Positions 56,774 to 64,000 of a stretch of DNA of 64,000 nucleotides are shown in pieces. Origin of the DNA: Novosphingobium sp. SG919 (GTDB lineage Bacteria; Pseudomonadota; Alphaproteobacteria; Sphingomonadales; Sphingomonadaceae); the NCBI RefSeq assembly GCF_012932495.1, contig NZ_JABCNG010000003.1, forward strand, positions 124,001-188,000, given 5' to 3'. The notes under the pieces were generated by a model. That model made no database searches. It was given only the letters and a program-made list of their open reading frames with translations, and had not been told where the DNA came from. How positions within the stretch are numbered: position 1 is the first letter of the stretch; each line of letters begins with the position of its first letter. The position numbers and the translations under genes are program-made.

Positions 56774-57943
56774 CTAGCGCGCCGGCCCACTGGCAAACAG
56801 GCTGACGATATCGCGCAGGCGGCCCATCAGCGCTGCATCGCCACCGGGCGGCGTCGCGCCCAGGCGCACCACCACCAGCTTGCGCGCCGGGGCCACCAGC
56901 ACGGCCTGGCCGCCATCGCCCAGCGCGGCCAGCATGTCGCGCGGACCGGCTTGCGGAAACAGGCGCGCATCGCCCGTGGTGGGCGTGCGATTCAGCCACA
57001 CACCCGCGCCATATTGCTTTTCGCGCGGGCTCGGGCTGACCATGAAATCGATCCATTGCCGCGGCACCAGTTGCGCGCCGTGGACCGCACCGCGATTGCG
57101 CAGGAATTCGCCAAACCGCACGAAATCGCGCGCCGTGGCATCGACCATCGCCCCGCCGTTCATGGTGCCGCGCGCATCATAGCTTGGCACGATGCCGCGC
57201 ATCAGCACGGGTTCGAACAGGCGCGTGCGCAAGTAGTCGGCCACGGCGCGGCGGCGCGCATCGGCGTCTCCGGCGGGGGCGAGCACGCGCGCGGCCAGGT
57301 CCGCCAGGATGATTCCACTGGCTGCATCGTCCTGGAACCGCGCGCCCGGTTCGGCGGCGAGCGGCTGGTCTTCGGCGGCGCCGGCCATGTCGTCGCGCCC
57401 GGCACCGAACAGCATGCGCGCTTCGTCGCCCGGCTCCTCGCGCAGGCCCGAGCGCATTTGCAGCAGGTGCCGCAGCGTGATTTCGCCGCGCGGATCGCCG
57501 GGCCGCTGCCAGGCCGGCACCGGCGCGGTTTCATTCAGGCGCAACCGCCCATCGGACACCAGCATGCCGATCATCACCGCCGTGATCGAGCGGGCAATGC
57601 CGCCACCGGCAAAGCGGGTATTCTCGTGATAACCGGGGGCATAGCGTTCGGCGATGATGCGCCCGGCGCGCATCACGATCACCGCGCGGGTTTCACCCAG
57701 TTGCCTATCGCCCCCGGCCTCCTGCCCCGCAGTGTCGGCAAACAGCCCGTCCACCGCGCGAGCCAGGCTTTCGCGGTTGACGCCGGGATCGTCCACCACG
57801 GCGGCAAGCGCCTGGGGCGAGAGCGGCGCTTGCGCGGGTGGACTGGACGAACAGGCGAACAAGGCTGGTGCAAGCGCCAGCGGCACGATATGGGCCAGCC
57901 ACCGGCGGGCACAGGGTATACGGAATCGCGGGGGGCTCTGCAT
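56774..57943 (-). CDS. Class C beta-lactamase-fold lipoprotein lacking the SxxK residues
   Basis: A 389-residue protein of the serine beta-lactamase/esterase fold with a lipobox (LFAC, Cys31). The segment FAGGGIARSITAVMIGML aligns with the SxxK helix (normally S-x-x-K), but the serine position is Gly115 and the lysine position Arg118. GVWLN and later regions fit the fold, and KQYGAGVWLN may hold the tyrosine. I infer loss of classical acyl-serine chemistry; carboxypeptidase or esterase homologues are the nearest active relatives. ATG at 57943. Confidence 0.65.
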   Translation of the reverse strand: MQSPPRFRIPCARRWLAHIVPLALAPALFACSSSPPAQAPLSPQALAAVVDDPGVNRESLARAVDGLFADTAGQEAGGDRQLGETRAVIVMRAGRIIAERYAPGYHENTRFAGGGIARSITAVMIGMLVSDGRLRLNETAPVPAWQRPGDPRGEITLRHLLQMRSGLREEPGDEARMLFGAGRDDMAGAAEDQPLAAEPGARFQDDAASGIILADLAARVLAPAGDADARRRAVADYLRTRLFEPVLMRGIVPSYDARGTMNGGAMVDATARDFVRFGEFLRNRGAVHGAQLVPRQWIDFMVSPSPREKQYGAGVWLNRTPTTGDARLFPQAGPRDMLAALGDGGQAVLVAPARKLVVVRLGATPPGGDAALMGRLRDIVSLFASGPAR

Positions 57944-57977
57944 GGTTGCCCCGGTCTTTCCACCAGATCGAATGCAC

Positions 57978-58382
57978 ATGGCAACCACCAAGCCTTCTTC
58001 TTCCCCGAATGATCCGCTCCATTATGGTGCCCCGCCACCTGGGCGCCCCCCTGCGCGGCGCTGGGCCTGGCGTGGATTGGGCCTGCTGATCGGTCTGGCG
58101 CTGGGGCTGGGCGTGGTCTTCGTATCGTTTGTCTGGCGACCGGCCCGCGAAAACGCGCGAATCGAAGCGGCCCGCGCGGCACGGCTGGCCTGTTCGTGCC
58201 GCTATGTGGGCGGGCGCGCGCTGGGCGACTGCGACAAGGACATGCCCAAGGGGCGCTTTCCGGTGTCATTGGCCGAAGACGCCGGCGCCCACACGGTGAC
58301 CGCCAGCGTGCCGCTCGCCGCCGCGCAGACCGCCACTTATCGCGAAGGCTGGGGCTGCCAGTTGCAACCCTGGCGGGATTAA
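57978..58382 (+). CDS. Small membrane-anchored hypothetical protein
   Basis: A 134-residue protein: Pro-rich cytoplasmic start, one membrane helix (~33-55, [20 protein letters not shown]) and a ~75-residue extracytoplasmic domain with four cysteines (ACSCRY, DCDKD, GWGC) that could form disulfides. No family recognised. It is divergent from the serine-hydrolase-like gene by ~35 bp, so the two may act together in the envelope. Its stop overlaps the end of mnmA. Confidence 0.55.
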   Translation: MATTKPSSSPNDPLHYGAPPPGRPPARRWAWRGLGLLIGLALGLGVVFVSFVWRPARENARIEAARAARLACSCRYVGGRALGDCDKDMPKGRFPVSLAEDAGAHTVTASVPLAAAQTATYREGWGCQLQPWRD

Positions 58383-59578
58383 ATGGAAATGGCCTCGGCA
58401 GGCTCCGTGCCGTCGATCCATCCGCCGCCGATCACGCGATCCCCGGCATAGAGCACCGCCGCCTGGCCCGGCGCCACGCCATATTCGGGCGCGGCAAAGC
58501 GCAGCGTGGTGGCCGCGCCATCGCCGAAGGGGCCGTCGAGCACGACCGGCACAGGCTTGGCCAGCGAGCGCACCTTGGCAGTCAGCGGCTCATCCGTGGG
58601 CAGCGGGCCGATGCGGTTGGTTTCAATCACGCGCGCGGCCGCCACGCCGAGCAGACGGCGCGGGCCGACCAGCACGCGGGCAGCGGCGGCATCCAGGCCC
58701 ACGACATAGAGCGGTTCGGGCTGGCCGCCGATTTCCAACCCGCGTCGCTGGCCCACGGTATAGTGGATCACGCCCTGGTGCTGGCCCAGCACCTCGCCGG
58801 TCTGGGCATGGACGATCGTGCCTGGCCGCCCGCCTTCGGGGCGCACGCTGCGCACGATCTTGGCGTAATCGCCATCGGGCACGAAGCAGATGTCCTGGCT
58901 GTCGGGCTTGGCGGCCACGGCGAGGCCCATGGCCTGCGCCAACGCGCGCACTTGCGGCTTGGGCATGCCGCCCAGCGGGAAACGCAGGAACTCGAGCTGT
59001 TCCTGCGTGGTGCCATAGAGAAAATAGCTCTGGTCGCGTGCCGGATCGGCGGCGCGATGCAGTTGCGCGCCGGTGGGCGTGGCCACGCGGCGCACATAGT
59101 GCCCGGTGGCCAGGCAATCGGCGCCCAGTTCGCGCGCCATCGCCAGCAGATCGGTGAACTTGGGCCCCATGTTGCAGCGGATGCAGGGAATCGGCGTGCG
59201 CCCGGCCAGGTAATCGTCGGCAAAGCGTTCGACCACGTCCTCGCGAAAGCGCGATTCGTGATCGAAGACATAGTGGGCGATGCCCAGCCGATCGGCCACG
59301 GCGCGGGCATCGCGGATGTCATCGCCCGCACAGCAGGCGCCCTTGCGCCCCGTGGCGGCACCGTAATCATATAATTGCAGCGTGATACCAATAACTTCCG
59401 CGCCGCTCGCGGCCGCCAGCCCGGCCACGACCGAGCTATCCACGCCGCCCGACATGGCCACCACGATGCGCCGCGCCGAGGCAGGGGTCGCCAGGTCGAA
59501 CAACGCCAGCGGATCGGCCAGGTCACCAAAATCGGGCACGGAATGCGGGATCGCGGAAGGGGGAATACAATGCGCCAT
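58379..59578 (-). CDS. mnmA: tRNA-specific 2-thiouridylase
   Basis: A 399-residue enzyme that thiolates U34 of tRNA-Lys, -Glu and -Gln. PP-loop [13 protein letters not shown], a [13 protein letters not shown] segment, catalytic Cys in [12 protein letters not shown] and second Cys in [13 protein letters not shown], then [12 protein letters not shown]. The ATG at 59578 adds an ~35-residue N-terminal extension before the PP-loop, longer than in E. coli. Converges with the small membrane-protein gene with a 4-bp overlap. Confidence 0.95.
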   Translation of the reverse strand: MAHCIPPSAIPHSVPDFGDLADPLALFDLATPASARRIVVAMSGGVDSSVVAGLAAASGAEVIGITLQLYDYGAATGRKGACCAGDDIRDARAVADRLGIAHYVFDHESRFREDVVERFADDYLAGRTPIPCIRCNMGPKFTDLLAMARELGADCLATGHYVRRVATPTGAQLHRAADPARDQSYFLYGTTQEQLEFLRFPLGGMPKPQVRALAQAMGLAVAAKPDSQDICFVPDGDYAKIVRSVRPEGGRPGTIVHAQTGEVLGQHQGVIHYTVGQRRGLEIGGQPEPLYVVGLDAAAARVLVGPRRLLGVAAARVIETNRIGPLPTDEPLTAKVRSLAKPVPVVLDGPFGDGAATTLRFAAPEYGVAPGQAAVLYAGDRVIGGGWIDGTEPAEAISI

Positions 59579-59656
59579 GGGGCGCCCATAGGCGCTTTTC
59601 CCACGGGTTTCAGCGCAAAAATGGCACGCATGGGGGCAAGGCCACTGGGCAATTGG

Positions 59657-59671
59657 TTAATTTTTTGTAAA
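59657..59671. promoter_or_regulatory. Candidate CtrA-binding box
   Basis: TTAA-N7-TAAA (TTAATTTTTTGTAAA) is one base from the TTAA-N7-TTAA consensus of the cell-cycle regulator CtrA. It stands ~60 bp before a two-gene unit ending in sciP, whose product in Caulobacter inhibits CtrA and whose gene is a CtrA target. Confidence 0.45.
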
Positions 59672-59717
59672 GAGCCGTTTTACACTCCTTTATCCCTATT
59701 GGGCCTATGTCGGGTCC

Positions 59718-60068
59718 ATGGACTTGGGTTTCGACGATCTGCGCGGCCTGGTGGGCGCCGAATCGGCAGGAGTGCTGCGCGAGCTGCACTGGGCCGAATT
59801 CTGTGCCCGGCTGGAAGCCGCACAGGACCTGCGACGGGTGTCGCGGGATGCTGCACTGGCAATGCCAGGCGGCACGGGCCTCGGCAGCTTCCATCGGGTC
59901 GCAGCCTGGATGTTGCACGGGGCAGGACATCACAGAGTAGGTCATGAAGATCTTGTTAACCCAACCTCTTCAGCGAATGGCAAAATGGAGGGAAGCACAA
60001 CGGTGATGAAGCCAAACAGGCCGTCCCCCCCGCGCAAAGGCGCAGCTGACCGACGAGAAGTGCCATGA
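59718..60068 (+). CDS. Hypothetical protein upstream of sciP
   Basis: A 116-residue soluble protein with a helical N-terminal half (LRGLVGAESAGVLRELHWAE) and a charged, Pro/Lys-rich C-terminal tail (NPTSSANGKMEGSTTV). No family recognised. Its TGA overlaps the sciP ATG (ATGA), so it is translationally coupled to a cell-cycle regulator; possibly a small partner or a leader protein. Confidence 0.55.
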   Translation: MDLGFDDLRGLVGAESAGVLRELHWAEFCARLEAAQDLRRVSRDAALAMPGGTGLGSFHRVAAWMLHGAGHHRVGHEDLVNPTSSANGKMEGSTTVMKPNRPSPPRKGAADRREVP

Positions 60069-60364
60069 TCGAAAACCAGAAAATCAGGCCGGCGCAGGTT
60101 ATTGGCCCCTTGGGTGAACCCCTGACGCTTGACAGCCTGCCCCCCGCCAACACCACCCGCTGGGTGGTGCGGCGCAAGGCAGAAGTGGTGGCCGCCGTGA
60201 ACGGCGGGCTGCTGACCATCGACGAGGCCTGCGAACGCTATGGCCTTACCCTGGAAGAATTCGCCTCATGGCAGCGCGCGGTGGACCGTTCGGGCATGCA
60301 GGGCCTGCGGGTCACCCGTATCCAGCACTATCGCGACCTTTACGAGCGCCAGCTCAAGTATTGA
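60065..60364 (+). CDS. sciP: CtrA inhibitor SciP (DUF1153)
   Basis: A 99-residue DUF1153 protein. In Caulobacter SciP is a small DNA-binding protein that blocks CtrA-dependent transcription in G1. The core is unmistakable: LGEPLTLDSLPPANTTRWVVR, RKAEVVAAVNGGLLTIDEAC, YGLTLEEFASWQRAVDRSGM and QGLRVTRIQHYRDLYERQ. The helix-turn-helix sits in ITIDEACERYGLTLEEF. A candidate CtrA box precedes its operon. Confidence 0.93.
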   Translation: MIENQKIRPAQVIGPLGEPLTLDSLPPANTTRWVVRRKAEVVAAVNGGLLTIDEACERYGLTLEEFASWQRAVDRSGMQGLRVTRIQHYRDLYERQLKY

Positions 60365-61001
60365 TCACGCGCCTGCCCCGGCCCCCGTGCGGCCGGCCAC
60401 GCATGCGCGACACCGCCATCCACGGTGCGGCCGTCCGGGGCAACCCGGGCGGCCGTTTTGGCATGCGCGGGCAGCCGGATCGGCTGGCTCGGACCGCGCG
60501 GCCATTGCTGCCCCGCACGCGCGATGTTGCAACCGCACCAAAATGGCGGCGATATTTTTATCAATGGCATGGCCCAGTCCTGTTGGGGCCAGACGTTGTT
60601 TGTCGAGCCGTGATTGCAACTGGTCGTTGCGCCAGCTAATAGCGGGGTAAATACTGGCAAGGTAAGGAACCTTCGGATGTTGCGCGGTTCGCGCCGATGT
60701 CCGCAAGGCGGGGGCCATGTCGGCAACCGGGGCCGGCGACCGGCGTGCATGGCAACCGCATCGTGCCGGTTGCAGCGCTGGTTCCGTCGCAATCGGGCCA
60801 TCCGTTGCGATGGCGTGCAGCCGGGTTTCCGGCCGCACGCGCTTGATTGAGGTTGGGACTACACCGCACGTCCCACCGCTGCGCCTGGCGTGGCGGCGGG
60901 ACGAGCACAGGGGATCGTGGCCAGGGCCACGCGGCGCCATCACGGTTGCCGCGCGGGGCCTGATGGCCGGGGAGGCAATTCTGCTGGACAAGACGCAAGA
61001 C
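60365..61001. other. ~640-bp region without a credible gene
   Basis: Open frames here (for example 60614-60850) have no family features, no clear ribosome-binding site and composition typical of noncoding shadow frames. It holds a GC-rich stretch near 60380-60480 and the promoter region of the RND adaptor. No RNA gene recognised. Confidence 0.5.
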
Positions 61002-62153
61002 ATGAACAGCCTGGCCGATATGCCGGCCACCCGGGGCAATCGGCTGCGCGGCCTTGCCATCGGGGCCGGGCTTGTCGTGCTGCTGGCGCTCGCCTGGTGG
61101 TTGATGCACCGCAACGGCGGGGCCGAGGTTGCCGCCGATGCACAGTCCCAGGCCCAGACCGTCACGGTCGTGGCGCCGGGGCAGCAGACGGTCGACGCCA
61201 CGGTGGTGGCCAGCGGCGTGATCGCGGCCAAGCGCGAAATGCCCGTGGGCATCGCCGGTGAAGGGGGCCGCGTGGTGAGCGTGCTGGTCGATGCGGGCAC
61301 CTGGGTGCACGCCGGCCAGGTGCTGGCCGTGGTCGATCGCTCGGTCCAGGTGCAGCAGGTGGCCAGCCAGGCAGCCGGGGTGGAAGTGCAGGAAGCCAAC
61401 GCCCGGATCGCCCAGAGCAATCTCGATCGCGCGCTCAAGCTGGTGGCCAAGGGCTTCATCTCCAAGGCAGACATCGACCAGTTGACCGCGACCCGCGATG
61501 CCGCCGTGGCGCAAGTGCGCGTGGCCCGCGCCACGCTGGGCCAGTTGCGCGCCAACACCGCCCGGCTCAACATCGTCGCCCCGGCCGACGGCCTGGTGCT
61601 GACGCGTGGCGTGGAACCGGGTCAGATCGTGAGCTCGGGCAGCGGCACGCTGTTCCGCATGGCCAAGGATGGCGAACTGGAAATGCAGGCGCGCCTGGCC
61701 GAAGTGGATCTGGCGCGCATGCACGAAGGCGTGACCGCCCAGGTCAATCCGGTCGGCACGACGCAGAGCTTTCCCGGCACGGTGTGGCAGGTTGCCCCCA
61801 CCATCGATCCCACCACGCGCGAAGGCATTGCCCGCATCGCGTTGCGCTATGATCCCGCGCTGCGGCCCGGCGGCTTTGCCAGCGCCACGATCCGCAGCGG
61901 CACGACAACCGCGCCGATCCTGCCCGAAACCGCGATCCTGAGCGATCAGAACGGCAGCTTCGTCTATGTGCTCGACAGCGCCAACAAGGTGACGCGCCGC
62001 GCGGTGAAGATCGGCGACGTGAACGCCAAGGGCATCGTCGTGCGCGAAGGGCTGACCGGCAACGAACGCGTGGTGCTGCGCGCGGGCGGCTTCCTCAATC
62101 CCGGTGACACGGTGCGACCGGTGCTGGCCGGTTCCGCGGCCCCAGCCCAGTAA
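61002..62153 (+). CDS. RND efflux periplasmic adaptor (membrane fusion protein)
   Basis: A 383-residue HlyD/MFP protein: N-terminal anchor helix (~18-36), lipoyl half-domains (VVASGVIAAKREMPVGIA, EGGRVVSVLVDAGTWVHAG), an alpha-hairpin (~115-190; GVEVQEANARIAQSNLDRA) and beta-barrel domain, ending in GLTGNERVVLRAGGFLNPGD. It connects the inner-membrane pump encoded next to an outer-membrane channel not seen here. ATG at 61002 chosen; an in-frame ATG at 60963 with no better ribosome-binding site is an alternative. Confidence 0.87.
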   Translation: MNSLADMPATRGNRLRGLAIGAGLVVLLALAWWLMHRNGGAEVAADAQSQAQTVTVVAPGQQTVDATVVASGVIAAKREMPVGIAGEGGRVVSVLVDAGTWVHAGQVLAVVDRSVQVQQVASQAAGVEVQEANARIAQSNLDRALKLVAKGFISKADIDQLTATRDAAVAQVRVARATLGQLRANTARLNIVAPADGLVLTRGVEPGQIVSSGSGTLFRMAKDGELEMQARLAEVDLARMHEGVTAQVNPVGTTQSFPGTVWQVAPTIDPTTREGIARIALRYDPALRPGGFASATIRSGTTTAPILPETAILSDQNGSFVYVLDSANKVTRRAVKIGDVNAKGIVVREGLTGNERVVLRAGGFLNPGDTVRPVLAGSAAPAQ

Positions 62154-62200
62154 TCCCGGCGCACTGATCGCAGCCCATCAATCGGACCAGGGGAACGGCC

Positions 62201-64000
62201 ATGAACTTTCGCAATCTCTCGGCCTGGTCGATTCGCAACCCGGTCGTTCCCATCGTGCTGTTCCTGGGGCTGACCCTGGCGGGCCTGGTCTCCTTCATGC
62301 TGATGAAGGTGCAGGACCAGCCCGATATCGAATTCCCGCTGGTGATCGTGTCGATCAGCCAGCCCGGCGCCGCGCCGACCGAAATCGAAACCCAGATCAC
62401 CCAGCGCGTGGAATCGGCCGTGCGCACGATTTCGGGGGTGGACACGATCACCTCCACTGCATCGGAAGGCGCGAGCCAGACGATGGTGCAGTTCAAGATC
62501 GGCACCGATATCTATGGCGCGGTGGCCGAAGTGAAGAACGCGGTGGACCAGGTGCGCGGCGACCTGCCCGACGGCATCCTGGAACCGCAAGTGTTCAAGG
62601 CGGAAACCTCGTCGGACCCGATCGCCTATTGGGCGGTTTCGGCCGACGACATGACGATCGAGCAGTTGTCGTGGTTCGTGGACGACACCATCGCCAAGCG
62701 GCTGTTGGCCATTCCCGGCATGGCCGAAGTGAAGCGCGCCGGCGGCGTGACGCGCGAGATTGCCGTCACGCTCGATCCCATGCGGATGAAATCGTTCGGC
62801 GTCACCGCGATCCAGGTCAACAACGCCCTGCGCGCGGTCAATCTCAACGCCGCGGGCGGCAAGGCCGAAGTGGCCGGGGCGCGCCAGTCGGTGCGCGTGC
62901 TGGGCAATGCCCATTCGGCGTTCGACCTTGGCCAGACGCAGATCTCGCTTTCGGCGGGCCGCGTCATCCGCCTGTCCGACGTCGCCGACGTGCGCGACAG
63001 CTTCAGCGAAATCACCTCGATCGCCAAGTTCAACGGCAAGCCGGTGGTGACGTTCAGCATCGCCCGTGCGCGCGGCGAATCCGATGTCAGCGTCTATGAC
63101 GAGACGGTCAAGGAACTGGCCAAGATTTCGGCCGAGCAGGGCCACAAGATCCGCTTCACCCGGCTGTTCACCAGCGTGAACTATACCAAGCAGCAGTACC
63201 ACACCTCGATGTCCTCGATGGTCGAAGGCGCGGTGCTGGCGGTGATCGTGGTGTTCTTCTTCCTGCGCGATTGGCGGGCCACGTTCGTTTCGGCCATCGC
63301 CATTCCGCTTTCGGCCATTCCCACCTTTGCCGTGATGCACCTGATGGGCTTCACGCTCAACACCATGTCGCTGCTGGCCCTGGGGCTGGTGGCGGGCGTG
63401 CTGGTGGACGATGCCATCGTGGAAATCGAGAACATCGTGCGGCACATCCGCATGGGCAAGACACCGTTCCAGGCCTCGATCGACGCGGCCGACGAAATCG
63501 GCCTGGCCGTGGTGGCCACCACGTTCTCGATCGTCGCGGTGTTCCTGCCGGTGGGCCTGATGCCCGGCATTTCGGGCCAGTTCTTCAAGAACTTCGGCCT
63601 GACCGTGGTGGTGGCCGTGCTGTTCTCGCTGCTTGTGGCGCGCATGATCACGCCCATGGTCGCGGCCTATTTCCTCAAGCGGGACCAGCGCGACATTCCC
63701 CACGGCGAAGGCCCGTGGATGGACCGCTACATGGCCGTGCTGCGCTGGTCGCTCGATACCAGCAAGGCGGCCGCCTATCGCGCGCTGCATCCGCGCCGCC
63801 GGGTGCGCGCCCGGCTGCGCGACCACCGCTTGTGGATGATGGGCATCGGCCTGGGAGCGCTGCTGCTGACGGGCGCGATGTTCTTGGTCATCCCCACCCA
63901 GTTCTTCCCCGATACCGACAGCGATTTCTCGCAGATCAACGTGGAAATGGTGCCCGGCACCACGATCGAGCAGACGGCTGCAAAGCTCGACGAAGTCTAT
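62201..64000 (+). CDS. RND efflux transporter permease (3' truncated)
   Basis: The first 600 codons of an RND pump of the AcrB/MexB superfamily; the rest lies beyond the window. Start MNFRNLSAWSIRNPVVPIVL with TM1, porter domain (SQPGAAPTEIETQITQRVE, GVTREIAVTLDPMRMKSFGV), then TM2-TM6 with the proton-relay segment GLVAGVLVDDAIVEIENIVR (two Asp in TM4). AGGGGAACGG precedes the ATG and the adaptor gene is 47 bp upstream. The AcrB-type DD pair and PDIEFP start suit a proton-driven exporter; substrate unknown. Confidence 0.93.
   Translation, partial: MNFRNLSAWSIRNPVVPIVLFLGLTLAGLVSFMLMKVQDQPDIEFPLVIVSISQPGAAPTEIETQITQRVESAVRTISGVDTITSTASEGASQTMVQFKIGTDIYGAVAEVKNAVDQVRGDLPDGILEPQVFKAETSSDPIAYWAVSADDMTIEQLSWFVDDTIAKRLLAIPGMAEVKRAGGVTREIAVTLDPMRMKSFGVTAIQVNNALRAVNLNAAGGKAEVAGARQSVRVLGNAHSAFDLGQTQISLSAGRVIRLSDVADVRDSFSEITSIAKFNGKPVVTFSIARARGESDVSVYDETVKELAKISAEQGHKIRFTRLFTSVNYTKQQYHTSMSSMVEGAVLAVIVVFFFLRDWRATFVSAIAIPLSAIPTFAVMHLMGFTLNTMSLLALGLVAGVLVDDAIVEIENIVRHIRMGKTPFQASIDAADEIGLAVVATTFSIVAVFLPVGLMPGISGQFFKNFGLTVVVAVLFSLLVARMITPMVAAYFLKRDQRDIPHGEGPWMDRYMAVLRWSLDTSKAAAYRALHPRRRVRARLRDHRLWMMGIGLGALLLTGAMFLVIPTQFFPDTDSDFSQINVEMVPGTTIEQTAAKLDEVY

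Noticed and set aside
60614-60850. A possible 78-codon gene upstream of the RND adaptor
   Set aside because: No ribosome-binding site, no family features and composition like neighbouring noncoding frames.

Overview
The window is chromosomal DNA from a high-GC alphaproteobacterium, most likely a sphingomonad (Novosphingobium/Sphingomonas type). I infer this from gene content: a SciP/DUF1153 regulator beside a candidate CtrA box, a DUF3035 lipoprotein after ileS-lspA, several TonB-dependent receptors, the rpmI-rplT-pheS-pheT order, and intergenic palindromes of the CCCCGGACTTGATCCGGGG type. Coding density is very high and neighbouring genes often share 4-bp ATGA or GTGA overlaps. I see no prophage, insertion sequence, plasmid gene or CRISPR array.

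Layout, left to right. 0-3.4 kb: 5'-truncated YeeZ-like SDR, EamA exporter, threonine aldolase, small GNAT protein, tRNA-Thr(GGT) and a small basic protein. 3.5-12.3 kb: gpmA, then the purE-purK-folA-ribF string, a degenerate GDPD-like protein, and ileS-lspA-DUF3035. 12.3-21.5 kb: a ZnuD-like receptor with a candidate Zur box, a DODA-type dioxygenase, a 1121-residue GH18/deacetylase/glycosyltransferase fusion, and a two-component system. 21.6-27.5 kb: a VirJ-like protein without its serine, then a candidate anti-sigma/ECF sigma pair divergent from a large autotransporter. 27.5-42.4 kb, nearly all on the minus strand: tyrA-hisC, a PAS-GGDEF-EAL-PilZ protein, glnK-amtB, a nuclease-like protein, an alpha/beta hydrolase, prfC, an aldose epimerase-like protein, pheS-pheT. 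42.5-49.6 kb: rpmI-rplT, an orphan lipoprotein, a MetA-family acyltransferase with a structured leader, bfd-bfr behind a large Fur-type dyad, an amidohydrolase, an SDR and hisN. 49.7-64 kb: an AraC regulator, a second TonB receptor, prs, nadE, a small gene behind a Fur-like box, a lipoprotein of the serine-hydrolase fold, mnmA, sciP, and an RND pump (adaptor complete, pump cut by the window end).

Functional themes: nucleotide and cofactor supply (purE, purK, folA, ribF, prs, nadE), translation (ileS, pheST, rpmI, rplT, prfC, mnmA, tRNA-Thr), amino-acid synthesis (hisC, hisN, tyrA, metA), nitrogen sensing (glnK-amtB), metal handling (two TonB receptors, bfd-bfr, candidate Zur and Fur boxes) and cell-surface/envelope functions. 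The most unusual parts are the triple-domain polysaccharide fusion, the sigma-factor/autotransporter locus, and three enzyme-fold proteins (GDPD-like, VirJ-like, class C beta-lactamase-like) whose catalytic residues appear to be replaced. Start codons, motif assignments and binding sites were read by eye; no database search or folding program was run.
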